Positions 14,393 to 22,074 of a stretch of DNA of 37,778 bases are shown here, piece by piece. Every line of letters starts with the position of its first letter. Within the stretch, counting starts at the first letter, position 1. Under the pieces are notes generated by a model. The model was given only the letters and a program-made list of their open reading frames with translations. It had not been told where the DNA came from and made no database searches. The position numbers were made by a program, and so were the translations under genes. The stretch is from an uncultured Collinsella sp. GTDB taxonomy: Bacteria; Actinomycetota; Coriobacteriia; Coriobacteriales; Coriobacteriaceae. The stretch lies in contig CABUZK010000015.1 of assembly GCA_902496115.1 (NCBI GenBank), positions 1 through 37,778 on the forward strand, read 5' to 3'.

Positions 14393-16312
14393 CTACTCCA
14401 GCTCAAACGCTCCGGTATAGAGCTGGTAGTAATACCCGCGCTTGGCGATCAGCTCGTCGTGGTTGCCGCGCTCGATAATGCGGCCGTGGTCCAGGCAGAT
14501 GATCGCGTCGGAGTTGCGCACGGTGGACAGGCGGTGCGCGATGACAAACGTCGTGCGGCCTTCCATGAGCTTGTCCATGCCGGCCTGCACGATAGCCTCG
14601 GTGCGGGTGTCGATGCTCGATGTGGCCTCGTCCAGGATCATCGCCGGCGGATCGGCGACGGCAGCGCGTGCGATCGAAATCAGCTGGCGCTGGCCCTGCG
14701 ACAGCTGCGCGCCGTTGCCGGTGAGCATGGTGTCGTAGCCGTCGGGCAGGCGGGTGATAAAGTCGTCGGCGCCCGCGAGCTTGGCCGCCGCGATGCACTC
14801 CTCGTCGGTAGCGTCCAGGTTGCCGTAGCGGATGTTATCCATCACGGTGCCGGTGAACAGGTTCACGTCCTGCAGCACGACGCCCAGCGAGCGGCGCAGG
14901 TCTGCCTTGCGAATCTTGTTGACGTTGATGCCGTCGTAGCGGATCTTGCCGTCGGCGATGTCATAGAAGCGGTTGATGAGGTTGGTGATGGTCGTCTTGC
15001 CGGCACCGGTGGCGCCGACAAACGCGACCTTCTGGCCCGGCTTGGCAAACACGGACACGCCGTGCAGCACCTCGTGGTCGGGCGTGTAGCCAAAGTCGAC
15101 GTTGTCCATGACCAGGTCGCCGCGCAGCGGTACGTACTCGATCTCGCCGGTTGCGCGGTGCGGGTGTTTCCATGCCCACATGCCGGTGTGGTGGTCGGCC
15201 TCCTCGAACTCCCAGGTATCGGGGTTCACCTGCGCGTTGACAAGCGTCACGTAGCCTTCATCGGCCTCGGGCTTCTCGTCGATGAGCTCAAAGATACGGT
15301 CGGCGCCGGCGAGGCCCATGACCACGGCGTTGATCTGCTGCGAGATCTGGCCGATCTGTCCGCAGAACTGCTTGGTCATGTTGAGGAACGGCACCACGAC
15401 GGCGATGGACAACGCCATGCCCGAGATGCTCAGGTTAGGCACGCCCAGCGCCAGGAAAATGCCGCCGACCAGTGCGACCAGCACGTAGAGCAGGTTACCC
15501 AGGTTCATAAGGATGGGCATGAGGATGTTGGCGTACATGTTGGCCTTCTGCGAGACCTCGAAGAGCTTTTCGTTGCGCTCGTCAAAATCGGCCTCGGCGG
15601 CAGACTCGTGGCAGAATGCCTTGACGACCTTCTGGCCGTTCATGACTTCCTCGATATGGCCCTCGACCACGCCGAGTTCGGTCTGCTGCGCAATAAAGAA
15701 GCGCGCGGAGTTGGAGCCGAGCAGCTTGGTCATAAAGGTCATAAAGGCGACGCCGGCCACAATGACCAGGCACATCCACACGCTGTAGTACAGCATGATA
15801 AAGAACACCGTGACGATGACGATGGTCGTCATGAGCAGGTTGGGCAGCGACTGGCTGATCATCTGGCGCAGCGTGTCGATGTCGTTGGTGTAGTGGCTCA
15901 TGATGTCGCCGCGCTGATGCGTGTCGAAGTAGCGAATCGGCAGGTCCTGCATGCGGTTGAACATCTTCTCGCGCAGCTTCTCGAGCGAGCCCTGCGTGAC
16001 GATGGCCATGGCGCGGTTCCAGAACAGCGAGGACAGGATGCCGACGCCGTAGATGCAGGCGAGGGTGGTCACGAGCTGTGCGATCTTGGGCTGTGCGGCT
16101 TCCCAATCGCCCGACTGCCACGATTCGCTAATAATCTGCAGAGCGCTCTGAAGGAAGGTCGCGCCGATGGAGTTGATGATGGCGCAGAGTACCACGCCGA
16201 CGACGACGAGGGACAAAAGCACGGGGTAGAAGCCAAAGAGCGTCTTGATGAGGCGCGACATGGTGCCACCCTTGCGGTTGAGCGCGCGCTCGGCGGTCGT
16301 TGCCTTACTCAT
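14393..16312 (-). CDS. ABC exporter half-transporter with canonical ATPase motifs
   Basis: This 639-residue protein fuses six membrane helices (about residues 20-320) to an ATPase domain and is the second subunit of a type IV heterodimeric exporter. The ATPase has Walker A GATGAGKTT (Lys439), signature LSQGQRQ, Walker B MILDEATSS with catalytic Glu562, and switch His in IAHRLST. An insertion of about 50 residues rich in Trp, His and Glu (YVTLVNAQVNPDTWEF onward) separates the membrane and ATPase parts. I chose the ATG at 16312: AAGGAGG lies upstream, and it overlaps the stop of the preceding gene in ATGAGTAA. By analogy with TM287/TM288 and LmrCD, this is the TM288-like subunit. It probably exports drugs or other amphipathic compounds under control of the MarR regulator. 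Confidence 0.9.
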   Translation of the reverse strand: MSKATTAERALNRKGGTMSRLIKTLFGFYPVLLSLVVVGVVLCAIINSIGATFLQSALQIISESWQSGDWEAAQPKIAQLVTTLACIYGVGILSSLFWNRAMAIVTQGSLEKLREKMFNRMQDLPIRYFDTHQRGDIMSHYTNDIDTLRQMISQSLPNLLMTTIVIVTVFFIMLYYSVWMCLVIVAGVAFMTFMTKLLGSNSARFFIAQQTELGVVEGHIEEVMNGQKVVKAFCHESAAEADFDERNEKLFEVSQKANMYANILMPILMNLGNLLYVLVALVGGIFLALGVPNLSISGMALSIAVVVPFLNMTKQFCGQIGQISQQINAVVMGLAGADRIFELIDEKPEADEGYVTLVNAQVNPDTWEFEEADHHTGMWAWKHPHRATGEIEYVPLRGDLVMDNVDFGYTPDHEVLHGVSVFAKPGQKVAFVGATGAGKTTITNLINRFYDIADGKIRYDGINVNKIRKADLRRSLGVVLQDVNLFTGTVMDNIRYGNLDATDEECIAAAKLAGADDFITRLPDGYDTMLTGNGAQLSQGQRQLISIARAAVADPPAMILDEATSSIDTRTEAIVQAGMDKLMEGRTTFVIAHRLSTVRNSDAIICLDHGRIIERGNHDELIAKRGYYYQLYTGAFELE

Positions 16313-18149
16313 GTGCCTCGCCTCCTTCCTGGGTCTGAGCTTGCGTTGCGGTCGCATCGGTGTTGTCTGCCGCCGTGGCCGTGTTGCCGGAGACGTCGCC
16401 GGCGTTCTCCTCGCCCTCGGCAGACATCTTGTTTTGCGAGGTAAAGGTCTCGCGGTAGATCTCGCTCGTCTTAAGCAGCTCGTCGTGGTTACCGATCTGC
16501 GCGATGCGGCCGCCCTCCATGACGATGATGCGATCGGCGTCCTGCACGGAGCTGATGCGCTGGGCGATGATGAGCTTGGTCGTGTTGGGCAGATAGCTTG
16601 CCAACCCTGCGCGAATCTTGGCGTCGGTCTTGGTGTCGACGGCGCTGGTGGAGTCGTCCAGGATCAAGATCTTGGGGCGACGGAGCAGGGCACGCGCAAT
16701 GCACAGGCGCTGCTTCTGACCGCCGGAAACATTGGAGCCGCCCTGTTCGATCCAGGTGTCATAGCCCTTGGGGAAGCCGTCGACAAACTCATCGGCGCAG
16801 GCCAGATGCGCGGCCTCGCGGACTTCCTCGTCGGTGGCATTCGGATCGCCCCAACGCAGGTTCTCGGCAATGGTGCCGCTAAACAGTACGTTTTTCTGCA
16901 GCACCATGGCGACCTGGTGGCGCAGCGCGTCCAGGTCGTAGTCGCGCACGTCCATGCCGCCTACGCGCACGGTGCCTTCGGTGGCGTCGTACAGGCGGGC
17001 GATGAGGTTTACGAGCGTGGACTTGGCCGAGCCGGTGCCGCCGATGATGCCGATGGTCTCGCCGCTCTTAATGTGCAGGTCGATATCGTCGAGCGCCTGG
17101 CGCTTCGCATGCGCGGAATACTTAAAGCTCACGTGGTCAAAGTCGATGGAGCCATCGGCGACCTCGAGCACGGGCTCGGCGGGATCGGCGATCGTGGGCT
17201 CGGCGGCCAGCACCTCGGTGATGCGGTGCGCCGATTCGTCGGCCATGGTCACCATGACAAAGATCATCGATAGCTGCATCAGGCTCATGAGGATTTGGAA
17301 GCCATAGGTAAAGATCGAGGAGAGCTGGCCCACGTCGAACAGCGTGCCCTGGCTCGTGATGATGAGCTTGGAGCCCAGGTAGATGATGACGACAAACGCG
17401 CCGTTGACGCAGATGTTCATCATGGGGTTGTTAAAGGCAAGCAGCTTCTCGGCGCGGGTGAAGTCCATCTGGACGTCGCGTGCGGCGGTCGCGAACTTCT
17501 CCTTCTCAAAGTCTTCGCGCACGTAGCTCTTGACCACGCGCATGCCGGTGACGTTTTCCTCGACGGACTCGTTAAGGGCGTCGTACTTGTGGAACACGCG
17601 CGAGAAGATGGGACGCACCTTAAAGATGATAAAGAACAGCCCAAAGCCCAGCAGCGGAATGATGACCAGGTAGACCATGGCGACGCTGCCGCCCATGATA
17701 AATGCCATGGTAAAGGCGAAGATCAATACCAGCGGCGCGCGCACGGCGATACGGATGATCATCATAAAGGCCTGCTGCACGTTGTTGATATCGGTGGTCA
17801 GGCGCGTGACGAGCGAGGAGCTCGAGAACTCATCGATGTTGGCAAAGCTGAACGTCTGGATCTTGTAGAACAGGTCGTGACGCAGGTTCTTAGCGAAGCC
17901 GCAACTCGCATGGCTGCAGGTGACGCCGGCAGCGGCGCCAAAAGCAAGCGACGTCAGCGCGATGAGCACCAAAAAGCCCGCGGTGGGAAGCATCTCGGCT
18001 ACGGTGGTGCCATCTTTGATGGCGTCGATCAGGTTGGCGGTGATAAATGGAATCAGCATCTCGCAGAGCACCTCGCCAAGCACGAGCAACGGCGTGGCAA
18101 CGGTGACTTTTATATAGTCGCGGATGCTGCCCATGAGGGTTTTAATCAT
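16305..18149 (-). CDS. ABC exporter half-transporter with degenerate ATPase site
   Basis: This 614-residue half-transporter has six membrane helices followed by an ATPase domain. Walker A is GGTGSAKSTL (Lys376), with Ala in place of the usual Gly before Lys. The signature VSGGQKQR is intact. Walker B is ILILDDSTSAVD, where the catalytic Glu is Asp499, and the switch His is replaced by Gln in IIAQRISS. This Asp/Gln pair is the known mark of the non-canonical site in heterodimeric exporters such as TM287/288, so the protein is the TM287-like partner of the subunit at 14393. A charged Ala/Thr/Glu-rich tail of about 40 residues is unusual. Its ATG overlaps the MarR stop in ATGATTAA and follows GGGAGGAACTGG. 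Confidence 0.9.
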   Translation of the reverse strand: MIKTLMGSIRDYIKVTVATPLLVLGEVLCEMLIPFITANLIDAIKDGTTVAEMLPTAGFLVLIALTSLAFGAAAGVTCSHASCGFAKNLRHDLFYKIQTFSFANIDEFSSSSLVTRLTTDINNVQQAFMMIIRIAVRAPLVLIFAFTMAFIMGGSVAMVYLVIIPLLGFGLFFIIFKVRPIFSRVFHKYDALNESVEENVTGMRVVKSYVREDFEKEKFATAARDVQMDFTRAEKLLAFNNPMMNICVNGAFVVIIYLGSKLIITSQGTLFDVGQLSSIFTYGFQILMSLMQLSMIFVMVTMADESAHRITEVLAAEPTIADPAEPVLEVADGSIDFDHVSFKYSAHAKRQALDDIDLHIKSGETIGIIGGTGSAKSTLVNLIARLYDATEGTVRVGGMDVRDYDLDALRHQVAMVLQKNVLFSGTIAENLRWGDPNATDEEVREAAHLACADEFVDGFPKGYDTWIEQGGSNVSGGQKQRLCIARALLRRPKILILDDSTSAVDTKTDAKIRAGLASYLPNTTKLIIAQRISSVQDADRIIVMEGGRIAQIGNHDELLKTSEIYRETFTSQNKMSAEGEENAGDVSGNTATAADNTDATATQAQTQEGGEAHE

Positions 18150-18645
18150 CCAGTTCCTCCCAGGTTACACGGATTTTCTCGAGCATTTCGGCGAGCTGCT
18201 CGCGCTCGTCGTGGGTGAGCGCGCTAAAGGCCTGCTCTCTAAAGCGGATGCGGGCCGCCTGCTCAACGCGGGCCTTTTCCCATCCCGCATCGGTCAGGCG
18301 GATGGTGAGCTGCCGACGGTCTTTGGGATTGCGACTGCGCTCGATAAGACCGCCCAGTTCGAGCTTGGACAGAATCTCGGAAAGGGACCCCGGCTTGAGG
18401 TCGAAGTGCATGCCGAGCTCCTGTTGGGACAGCTCGCCGGTCGGCTGCTTGGCGAGTAGGCAGACAATAGGCGCCTTGCCAGATATGCCGCCGCCGTGAA
18501 AATGCATGTAATGGCCGCAAAACCCCAGCCCATGGAGGATTCTCTTGGCGAGACGGTCCTCCTTGGACTGAGTCTCGGGCTCGTCTACCGGCTGCGAGGG
18601 GTCGTCGCCGGGTTCATGCGGATGGGCGTGTGGTTCAACACACAT
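18142..18645 (-). CDS. MarR-family repressor of the ABC exporter
   Basis: This 167-residue protein has the MarR winged helix (QQELGMHFDLKPGSLSEILSKLE, then wing residues RNPKDRRQLTIRLT). It heads the three-gene operon with the two exporter subunits and overlaps the next gene by eight bases. The N-terminal 30 residues are His/Pro/Asp-rich, and helix 1 contains the unusual cluster FCGHYMHFHGGG; a metal, haem or thiol sensing role is possible but unproven. ATG at 18645 follows AAAGGAG at a slightly long spacing. The promoter and palindromic operator at 18667-18729 indicate autorepression. Confidence 0.88.
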   Translation of the reverse strand: MCVEPHAHPHEPGDDPSQPVDEPETQSKEDRLAKRILHGLGFCGHYMHFHGGGISGKAPIVCLLAKQPTGELSQQELGMHFDLKPGSLSEILSKLELGGLIERSRNPKDRRQLTIRLTDAGWEKARVEQAARIRFREQAFSALTHDEREQLAEMLEKIRVTWEELDD

Positions 18646-18666
18646 ATCTAATCTTCGCTCCTTTCT

Positions 18667-18702
18667 TTAGTTAGGTAGTGGAATTGTTTTGTGCCTAACT
18701 AA
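18667..18702. promoter_or_regulatory. MarR operator dyad
   Basis: TTAGTTAGG (18667-18675) and CCTAACTAA (18694-18702) form a perfect dyad with an 18-base spacer. The right half overlaps the -10 box of the MarR operon and the left half is just downstream of the predicted start. TTAGTTAG-type half-sites are familiar from MarR-controlled exporters, so binding here would block transcription. Confidence 0.7.
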
Positions 18703-18729
18703 TCTAGGAGCATGAGAAATGAATGTCAA
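18701..18729 (-). promoter_or_regulatory. sigma-70 promoter of the MarR-ABC operon
   Basis: On the minus strand the -35 is a perfect TTGACA (plus 18724-18729), followed by 17 bases and TAGATT (plus 18701-18706). Transcription should start near 18694, giving a leader of about 50 bases before MarR. Confidence 0.75.
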
Positions 18730-18744
18730 GGTACCAAACTAGTG

Positions 18745-18772
18745 GTTACGCGGTTTTACCAAACCGCGTAAC
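18745..18772. repeat. 12-bp perfect palindrome in the MarR/kinase divergent gap
   Basis: GTTACGCGGTTT (18745-18756) pairs with AAACCGCGTAAC (18761-18772) across a TACC loop. It lies just upstream of the MarR promoter and in the presumed control region of the kinase gene at 18857. It has no T run, so it may be an operator rather than a terminator. Confidence 0.5.
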
Positions 18773-18856
18773 GGCTCGACGCTGCAAACGCTCCCTGCGC
18801 TACACTTAGTCGCACTGTGGCGCTGCTGCGCCGTGCCCGAACCAAGGGAGACCCTC

Positions 18857-19681
18857 ATGAAGAACACTCAGCTGCTGCTGATCAACGATATGTGCGGCTA
18901 CGGCAAGGTCGCGCTCTCCGCCATGCTGCCGGTGCTGTCGCACATGGGCTATCGCATCCACAACCTGCCGACGGCGCTGGTGTCCGATACGCTCAACTAT
19001 CCCAAGTTCTACATCCATGACACCACCGAGTACGTGCGCCAGAGCCTCGCTATCTGGGAGGAGCTCGGGTTTGAGTTCGACGCCATCTCGACCGGCTTTA
19101 TCGTGACCGAGGAAGAGACGCGCATCATCTCGGACTTTTGCCACCGCCGTGCGCAAAAGGGCACCAAGGTGTTCGTCGACCCCATCATGGGCGACAACGG
19201 CAAGCTCTACGCCGGCGTGCCCGAGTCCACGATTGGTCTCATGCGCAGCCTGCTCGAGTGCGCCGACTATGCGGTGCCAAACTACACCGAGGCGTGCCTG
19301 CTCACCGATGCGCCCATTGCCGAGCAAATCACGCCCGATGAGGGCCGCGCTCTTGTGGATGACGTGCGTGCCCTGGGCGCCAAGTCGGTGGTCATTACGA
19401 GCGCTGTGGTCGACAGCGCGAACGCCGTTATCGGTTACGACCATGTGGCGGGGGAGTACTTTACGATTCCCTTCGACTTGATCCCGGTTTACTTCCCGGG
19501 CACGGGCGACACGTTCTCGGCAGTGCTCGTCGGCCGCGTTATGGCCGGTTGGAGCCTGCAGCGCGCGACGAGCGATGCCATGCGTGTGGTAGCGGAGCTC
19601 ATCGAGCGCAATGCCGACCAGGAGGATAAGTCCGCCGGCCTTCCCATCGAGGCCTGCCTGGATGTGATTGACCATGAGTAA
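18857..19681 (+). CDS. pyridoxal/pyridoxamine kinase-like protein (PdxK/PfkB-type)
   Basis: This 274-residue cytosolic kinase resembles bacterial pyridoxamine kinases, which phosphorylate vitamin B6 vitamers. Landmarks are LLINDMCGYGKVALSAMLPVL at the N terminus, FVDPIMGDNGKLY, VPNYTEACLLT and the catalytic anion-hole segment FPGTGDTFSAVL with Asp218. Length is close to PdxY (about 285). I chose the ATG at 18857, preceded by AAGGGAG; the earlier in-frame ATG at 18833 lacks a site. Its stop overlaps the start of the next gene in ATGAGTAA, so the two are translationally coupled. Phosphorylation of another small ring compound cannot be excluded. Confidence 0.85.
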   Translation: MKNTQLLLINDMCGYGKVALSAMLPVLSHMGYRIHNLPTALVSDTLNYPKFYIHDTTEYVRQSLAIWEELGFEFDAISTGFIVTEEETRIISDFCHRRAQKGTKVFVDPIMGDNGKLYAGVPESTIGLMRSLLECADYAVPNYTEACLLTDAPIAEQITPDEGRALVDDVRALGAKSVVITSAVVDSANAVIGYDHVAGEYFTIPFDLIPVYFPGTGDTFSAVLVGRVMAGWSLQRATSDAMRVVAELIERNADQEDKSAGLPIEACLDVIDHE

Positions 19682-20003
19682 CGCCGACGAGAGCAGTACC
19701 GAGGCGGCGGGCGAGAACAAGCCGCTCGGCGCGCCGCGTGGCAAGCGTCCGCGTATTCGCATTAGCTGCGTGGACCAGCTGGGCACATGCCGCTGCCATC
19801 ACGGGCACAAGCCGGGTGACGTCTTCGACTTCGACCGCGACCGCGGCAAGATGTGCGCCATGGCCTGCCATGTGGGCTTTCCCTATATCGATATCCTGCG
19901 CTACGGCGGAACCGTGCCTGGCAACGAGCCCGGTACGGCAAAGTTCTGCTGCCCCGAGGTCGATACGCTGAACGTTTGGCTTGCCGAGGTCGTCGACGAG
20001 TAG
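19674..20003 (+). CDS. small Cys-rich TIGR04076-like protein
   Basis: This 109-residue protein resembles the uncharacterised TIGR04076 family. After a polar leader of about 30 residues it has RIRISCVDQLGTCRCHHGHKPG, GKMCAMACHVGFPYIDILRYGG and KFCCPEVDTLNVWLAEVVDE. The seven or so cysteines and neighbouring histidines suggest a metal or iron-sulfur site, but the family function is unknown to me. It begins inside the last codons of the kinase gene, so its production is tied to that kinase. No signal peptide is visible, so it is probably cytosolic. Confidence 0.75.
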   Translation: MSNADESSTEAAGENKPLGAPRGKRPRIRISCVDQLGTCRCHHGHKPGDVFDFDRDRGKMCAMACHVGFPYIDILRYGGTVPGNEPGTAKFCCPEVDTLNVWLAEVVDE

Positions 20004-20011
20004 CTGAGCGC

Positions 20012-20044
20012 AATGTGACAAAGGGACAGTTCTTTTGTCACATT
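20012..20044. repeat. GTGACAAAGGG-type palindrome
   Basis: AATGTGACAAA (20012-20022) pairs with TTTGTCACATT (20034-20044), with a partly paired centre. It follows the stop at 20003 and may end transcription of the kinase operon. It belongs to the same family as the element at 10803. Confidence 0.65.
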
Positions 20045-20084
20045 CGCGGGTGGTGTCCCTTCTTTTTGCTTATAATCTCAAATC

Positions 20085-20169
20085 TCTGCATTTCATCAGA
20101 TTTTAGGTTCTAAAAATTCTGCGTTTCATCGATAATCAAGCGTATAAAACTTTGCATTTCATTTGATGA
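20085..20169 (+). repeat. three direct repeats with 33-bp period before ATPase gene 1
   Basis: TCTGCATTTCATCAG (20085), TCTGCGTTTCATCGA (20118) and TTTGCATTTCATTTG (20151) begin exactly 33 bases apart, about three turns of the helix. The last unit ends just before the ribosome binding site of the ATPase gene at 20187. TATAAA at 20143-20148 lies between units two and three and could be a -10 box. The layout suggests operator sites for cooperative binding on one face of the DNA. The same arrangement, with core TGYATTTCA, precedes the ATPase gene at 23445. Confidence 0.8.
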
Positions 20170-20186
20170 CACCGAGGGGAGAGCCT

Positions 20187-21548
20187 ATGCTGCGCAGGAA
20201 AATAGCGGCAGAGCTGGAGCGTTGGCTGAAGTCTTCCGAGCAAAAGGCCTTGTTCATTACGGGTTCTCGCCAGATTGGCAAAAGCTATTCGATTCGCGCA
20301 TTTGGCAAAGCCAACCATGCAACCTACATCGAGCTTAACCTCATGGAAAACCGCCAGGCAAAAGATGCTCTTCTCGAGGCGCGGAATGCCGATGATTTCA
20401 TCAGCAGGGTGACGCTTCTTTCGGGAAAGTCGATTGCGCCAGGCAAAACGCTTGTGTTTATCGATGAGGTCCAAGAGGCCCCCGACATCATGACGATGGC
20501 AAAGTTCCTTGTTGAGGACGGGAGGTGCCGCTGGGCGTTTTCGGGGTCAATGCTCGGGACTCAGTTCAAGGGCGTCAGGTCCTATCCCGTGGGGTATGTC
20601 CATGAGCTTAGGATGTTCCCGCTCGATTTTGAGGAGTTTTGCTGGGCAACCGGGGTGAGCGAGGGGGCTCGCCAAACGATACGTGACGCGTGTATCAGCG
20701 AGAGGCCCGTTCCTGATTACATTCATGACGCGATGATGGCAAACTTCAGGACCTATACCGTTGTCGGCGGAATGCCGGAGGTCGTGCAGCGTTTCCTTGA
20801 CACGCAGGGCGACCTTGCCTCTGTTCGTCAGCTACAGTCAGAGCTCAACGAACAGTACCGGCGGGATATCTCCAAGTATGCAAGCGGGCGAGCCCTTCAG
20901 GTGCAGAGCATTTACGATCAGCTCCCTATTATGCTCGAGGGCGAAAACAAGCGCTTCGTGCTCAATTCCATTGACCCCAAGGCTCACTACGAGAAGTATC
21001 AGCGAGATTTTGTATGGCTTGTCGATGCCGGCGTTGCTCTCAAAGCCGATATCGTAACCGAGCCAAAATCGCCCTTGCTCAAGACGGCACGGCCATCGCA
21101 GTTCAAGCTATATCAATCGGATACGGGCATGTTGATGGCGCGCTACCCCGTCGGAGTCGCCCAAGCGGCGTATCTTGATAGCAAGGAGCCCAATCTGGGC
21201 GGCATTTACGAAAACGTGGTGGCCCAGCAGCTGGCTGCCCAAAATCGCCAGCTTTACTACTATCAGACAAAAAAGCGCGGTGAAGTGGACTTTGTGGTCG
21301 ATGGACCGGATGGGACGGCTGTTCCGATCGAGGTTAAATCGGGCTCCTATTACCACGCGCACGCTGCGCTCGGTCATGTGCTTGATACGGCTGAATATGG
21401 CGTAAGGCTCGGGATTGTTTTCTCGAGAGGCAACGTTGAGCGCAACGGAGCGGTTCTCTATTTGCCGCTATATGCGACCTGGGCCCTTTCGGATGTTTTG
21501 GGCGACTCCTGCGCCGAGGGGATAAAGCTGGAGGTCAAGCCGGTCTAG
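20187..21548 (+). CDS. AAA_14/DUF4143 ATPase with nuclease-like C-terminal motif (gene 1)
   Basis: This 453-residue protein has an N-terminal AAA-type ATPase (AAA_14, about residues 15-150) with Walker A GSRQIGKS (Lys32), Walker B LVFIDEVQEAP and sensor-like FSGSMLGT. The family hallmark YTVVGGMPEVVQRF follows, then a DUF4143 domain (about 200-390). This domain ends in GEVDFVV (Asp368) and PIEVKSG (Glu382, Lys384), the D-x14-E-x-K pattern of PD-(D/E)XK nuclease folds. Family function is unknown; such ATPases occur as many paralogues in gut bacteria. I chose the ATG at 20187 because GAGGGGAG is at 20174-20181. The gene is monocistronic. Its GC content and codon use (AAA, CTT, TTT more frequent) look lower in GC than the neighbours, which hints at transfer. 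Confidence 0.85.
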   Translation: MLRRKIAAELERWLKSSEQKALFITGSRQIGKSYSIRAFGKANHATYIELNLMENRQAKDALLEARNADDFISRVTLLSGKSIAPGKTLVFIDEVQEAPDIMTMAKFLVEDGRCRWAFSGSMLGTQFKGVRSYPVGYVHELRMFPLDFEEFCWATGVSEGARQTIRDACISERPVPDYIHDAMMANFRTYTVVGGMPEVVQRFLDTQGDLASVRQLQSELNEQYRRDISKYASGRALQVQSIYDQLPIMLEGENKRFVLNSIDPKAHYEKYQRDFVWLVDAGVALKADIVTEPKSPLLKTARPSQFKLYQSDTGMLMARYPVGVAQAAYLDSKEPNLGGIYENVVAQQLAAQNRQLYYYQTKKRGEVDFVVDGPDGTAVPIEVKSGSYYHAHAALGHVLDTAEYGVRLGIVFSRGNVERNGAVLYLPLYATWALSDVLGDSCAEGIKLEVKPV

Positions 21549-21594
21549 GGCTAGTCCCGGATGTGACAAAGGCGTGGCCCGCGACCTCGATTGC

Positions 21595-22041
21595 CTACAG
21601 CTGCTCGAGCATAGCGGTGCAGCCGTCGAGTACGTCGCGGTAGGTGGCATCGAAATTGCCGGTGTACCAGGGGTCGGCCACGTCGCCGGGGCGCTCGGTC
21701 CAATCGAGCATGCGCGTAATCTTGCCGTCGGGGTCGTCGCCAAAGATGCGACGCAGGCCACGCGCGTTCTCGTCGTCCATATAGACAATGTGGTCCCAGT
21801 CGCCATACTCCGCGCGACGCACCTGACGTGCACGATGTGCGACGACGGGAATCCCGACCTCGCGCAGCTTGGCAACGGTACCGTGGTGTGGCGGGTTGCC
21901 GATCTCCTCGGTCGAGGTCGCAGCGGAGTCAATGACAAACTCGCCCGCGCGCCCGGCGCGCCGCACCAGCTCGGTAAACACCGACTCAGCCATCGTCGAG
22001 CGACAGATGTTGCCATGGCAGATAAACAGTATGCGTTGCAT
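21595..22041 (-). CDS. low-molecular-weight protein tyrosine phosphatase
   Basis: This 148-residue cytosolic phosphatase has the signature loop ICHGNICRS (CX5R: Cys8 and Arg14) at the N terminus and the general acid in VADPWYTGNF (Asp123). Length matches the family exactly. In bacteria these enzymes remove phosphate from tyrosine or arginine on proteins and often act on polysaccharide-export kinases, but no such kinase is nearby. ATG at 22041 follows AAAGGA nine bases upstream. It lies between two ATPase genes and shares a strand with the second one, 33 bases downstream of that gene's stop region, so read-through from it is possible. Confidence 0.93.
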   Translation of the reverse strand: MQRILFICHGNICRSTMAESVFTELVRRAGRAGEFVIDSAATSTEEIGNPPHHGTVAKLREVGIPVVAHRARQVRRAEYGDWDHIVYMDDENARGLRRIFGDDPDGKITRMLDWTERPGDVADPWYTGNFDATYRDVLDGCTAMLEQL

Positions 22042-22074
22042 GAGCGGTTTCCTTTCTAGGCGGTCGTGCAGGGC

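Noticed and set aside
14459..16444. A 661-codon open frame on the plus strand
   Set aside because: It is antisense to an ABC exporter gene that has all ATPase motifs.
20085..20169. CRISPR array suggested by regular repeats
   Set aside because: Only about 15 bases per unit are similar, there are just three units with 18-base gaps, and no cas gene is near. The regular spacing fits operators better.
21559..21572. A further full GTGACAAAGGG palindrome after ATPase gene 1
   Set aside because: Only the left arm is present, with no matching right arm nearby, so it is noted only as a half copy.
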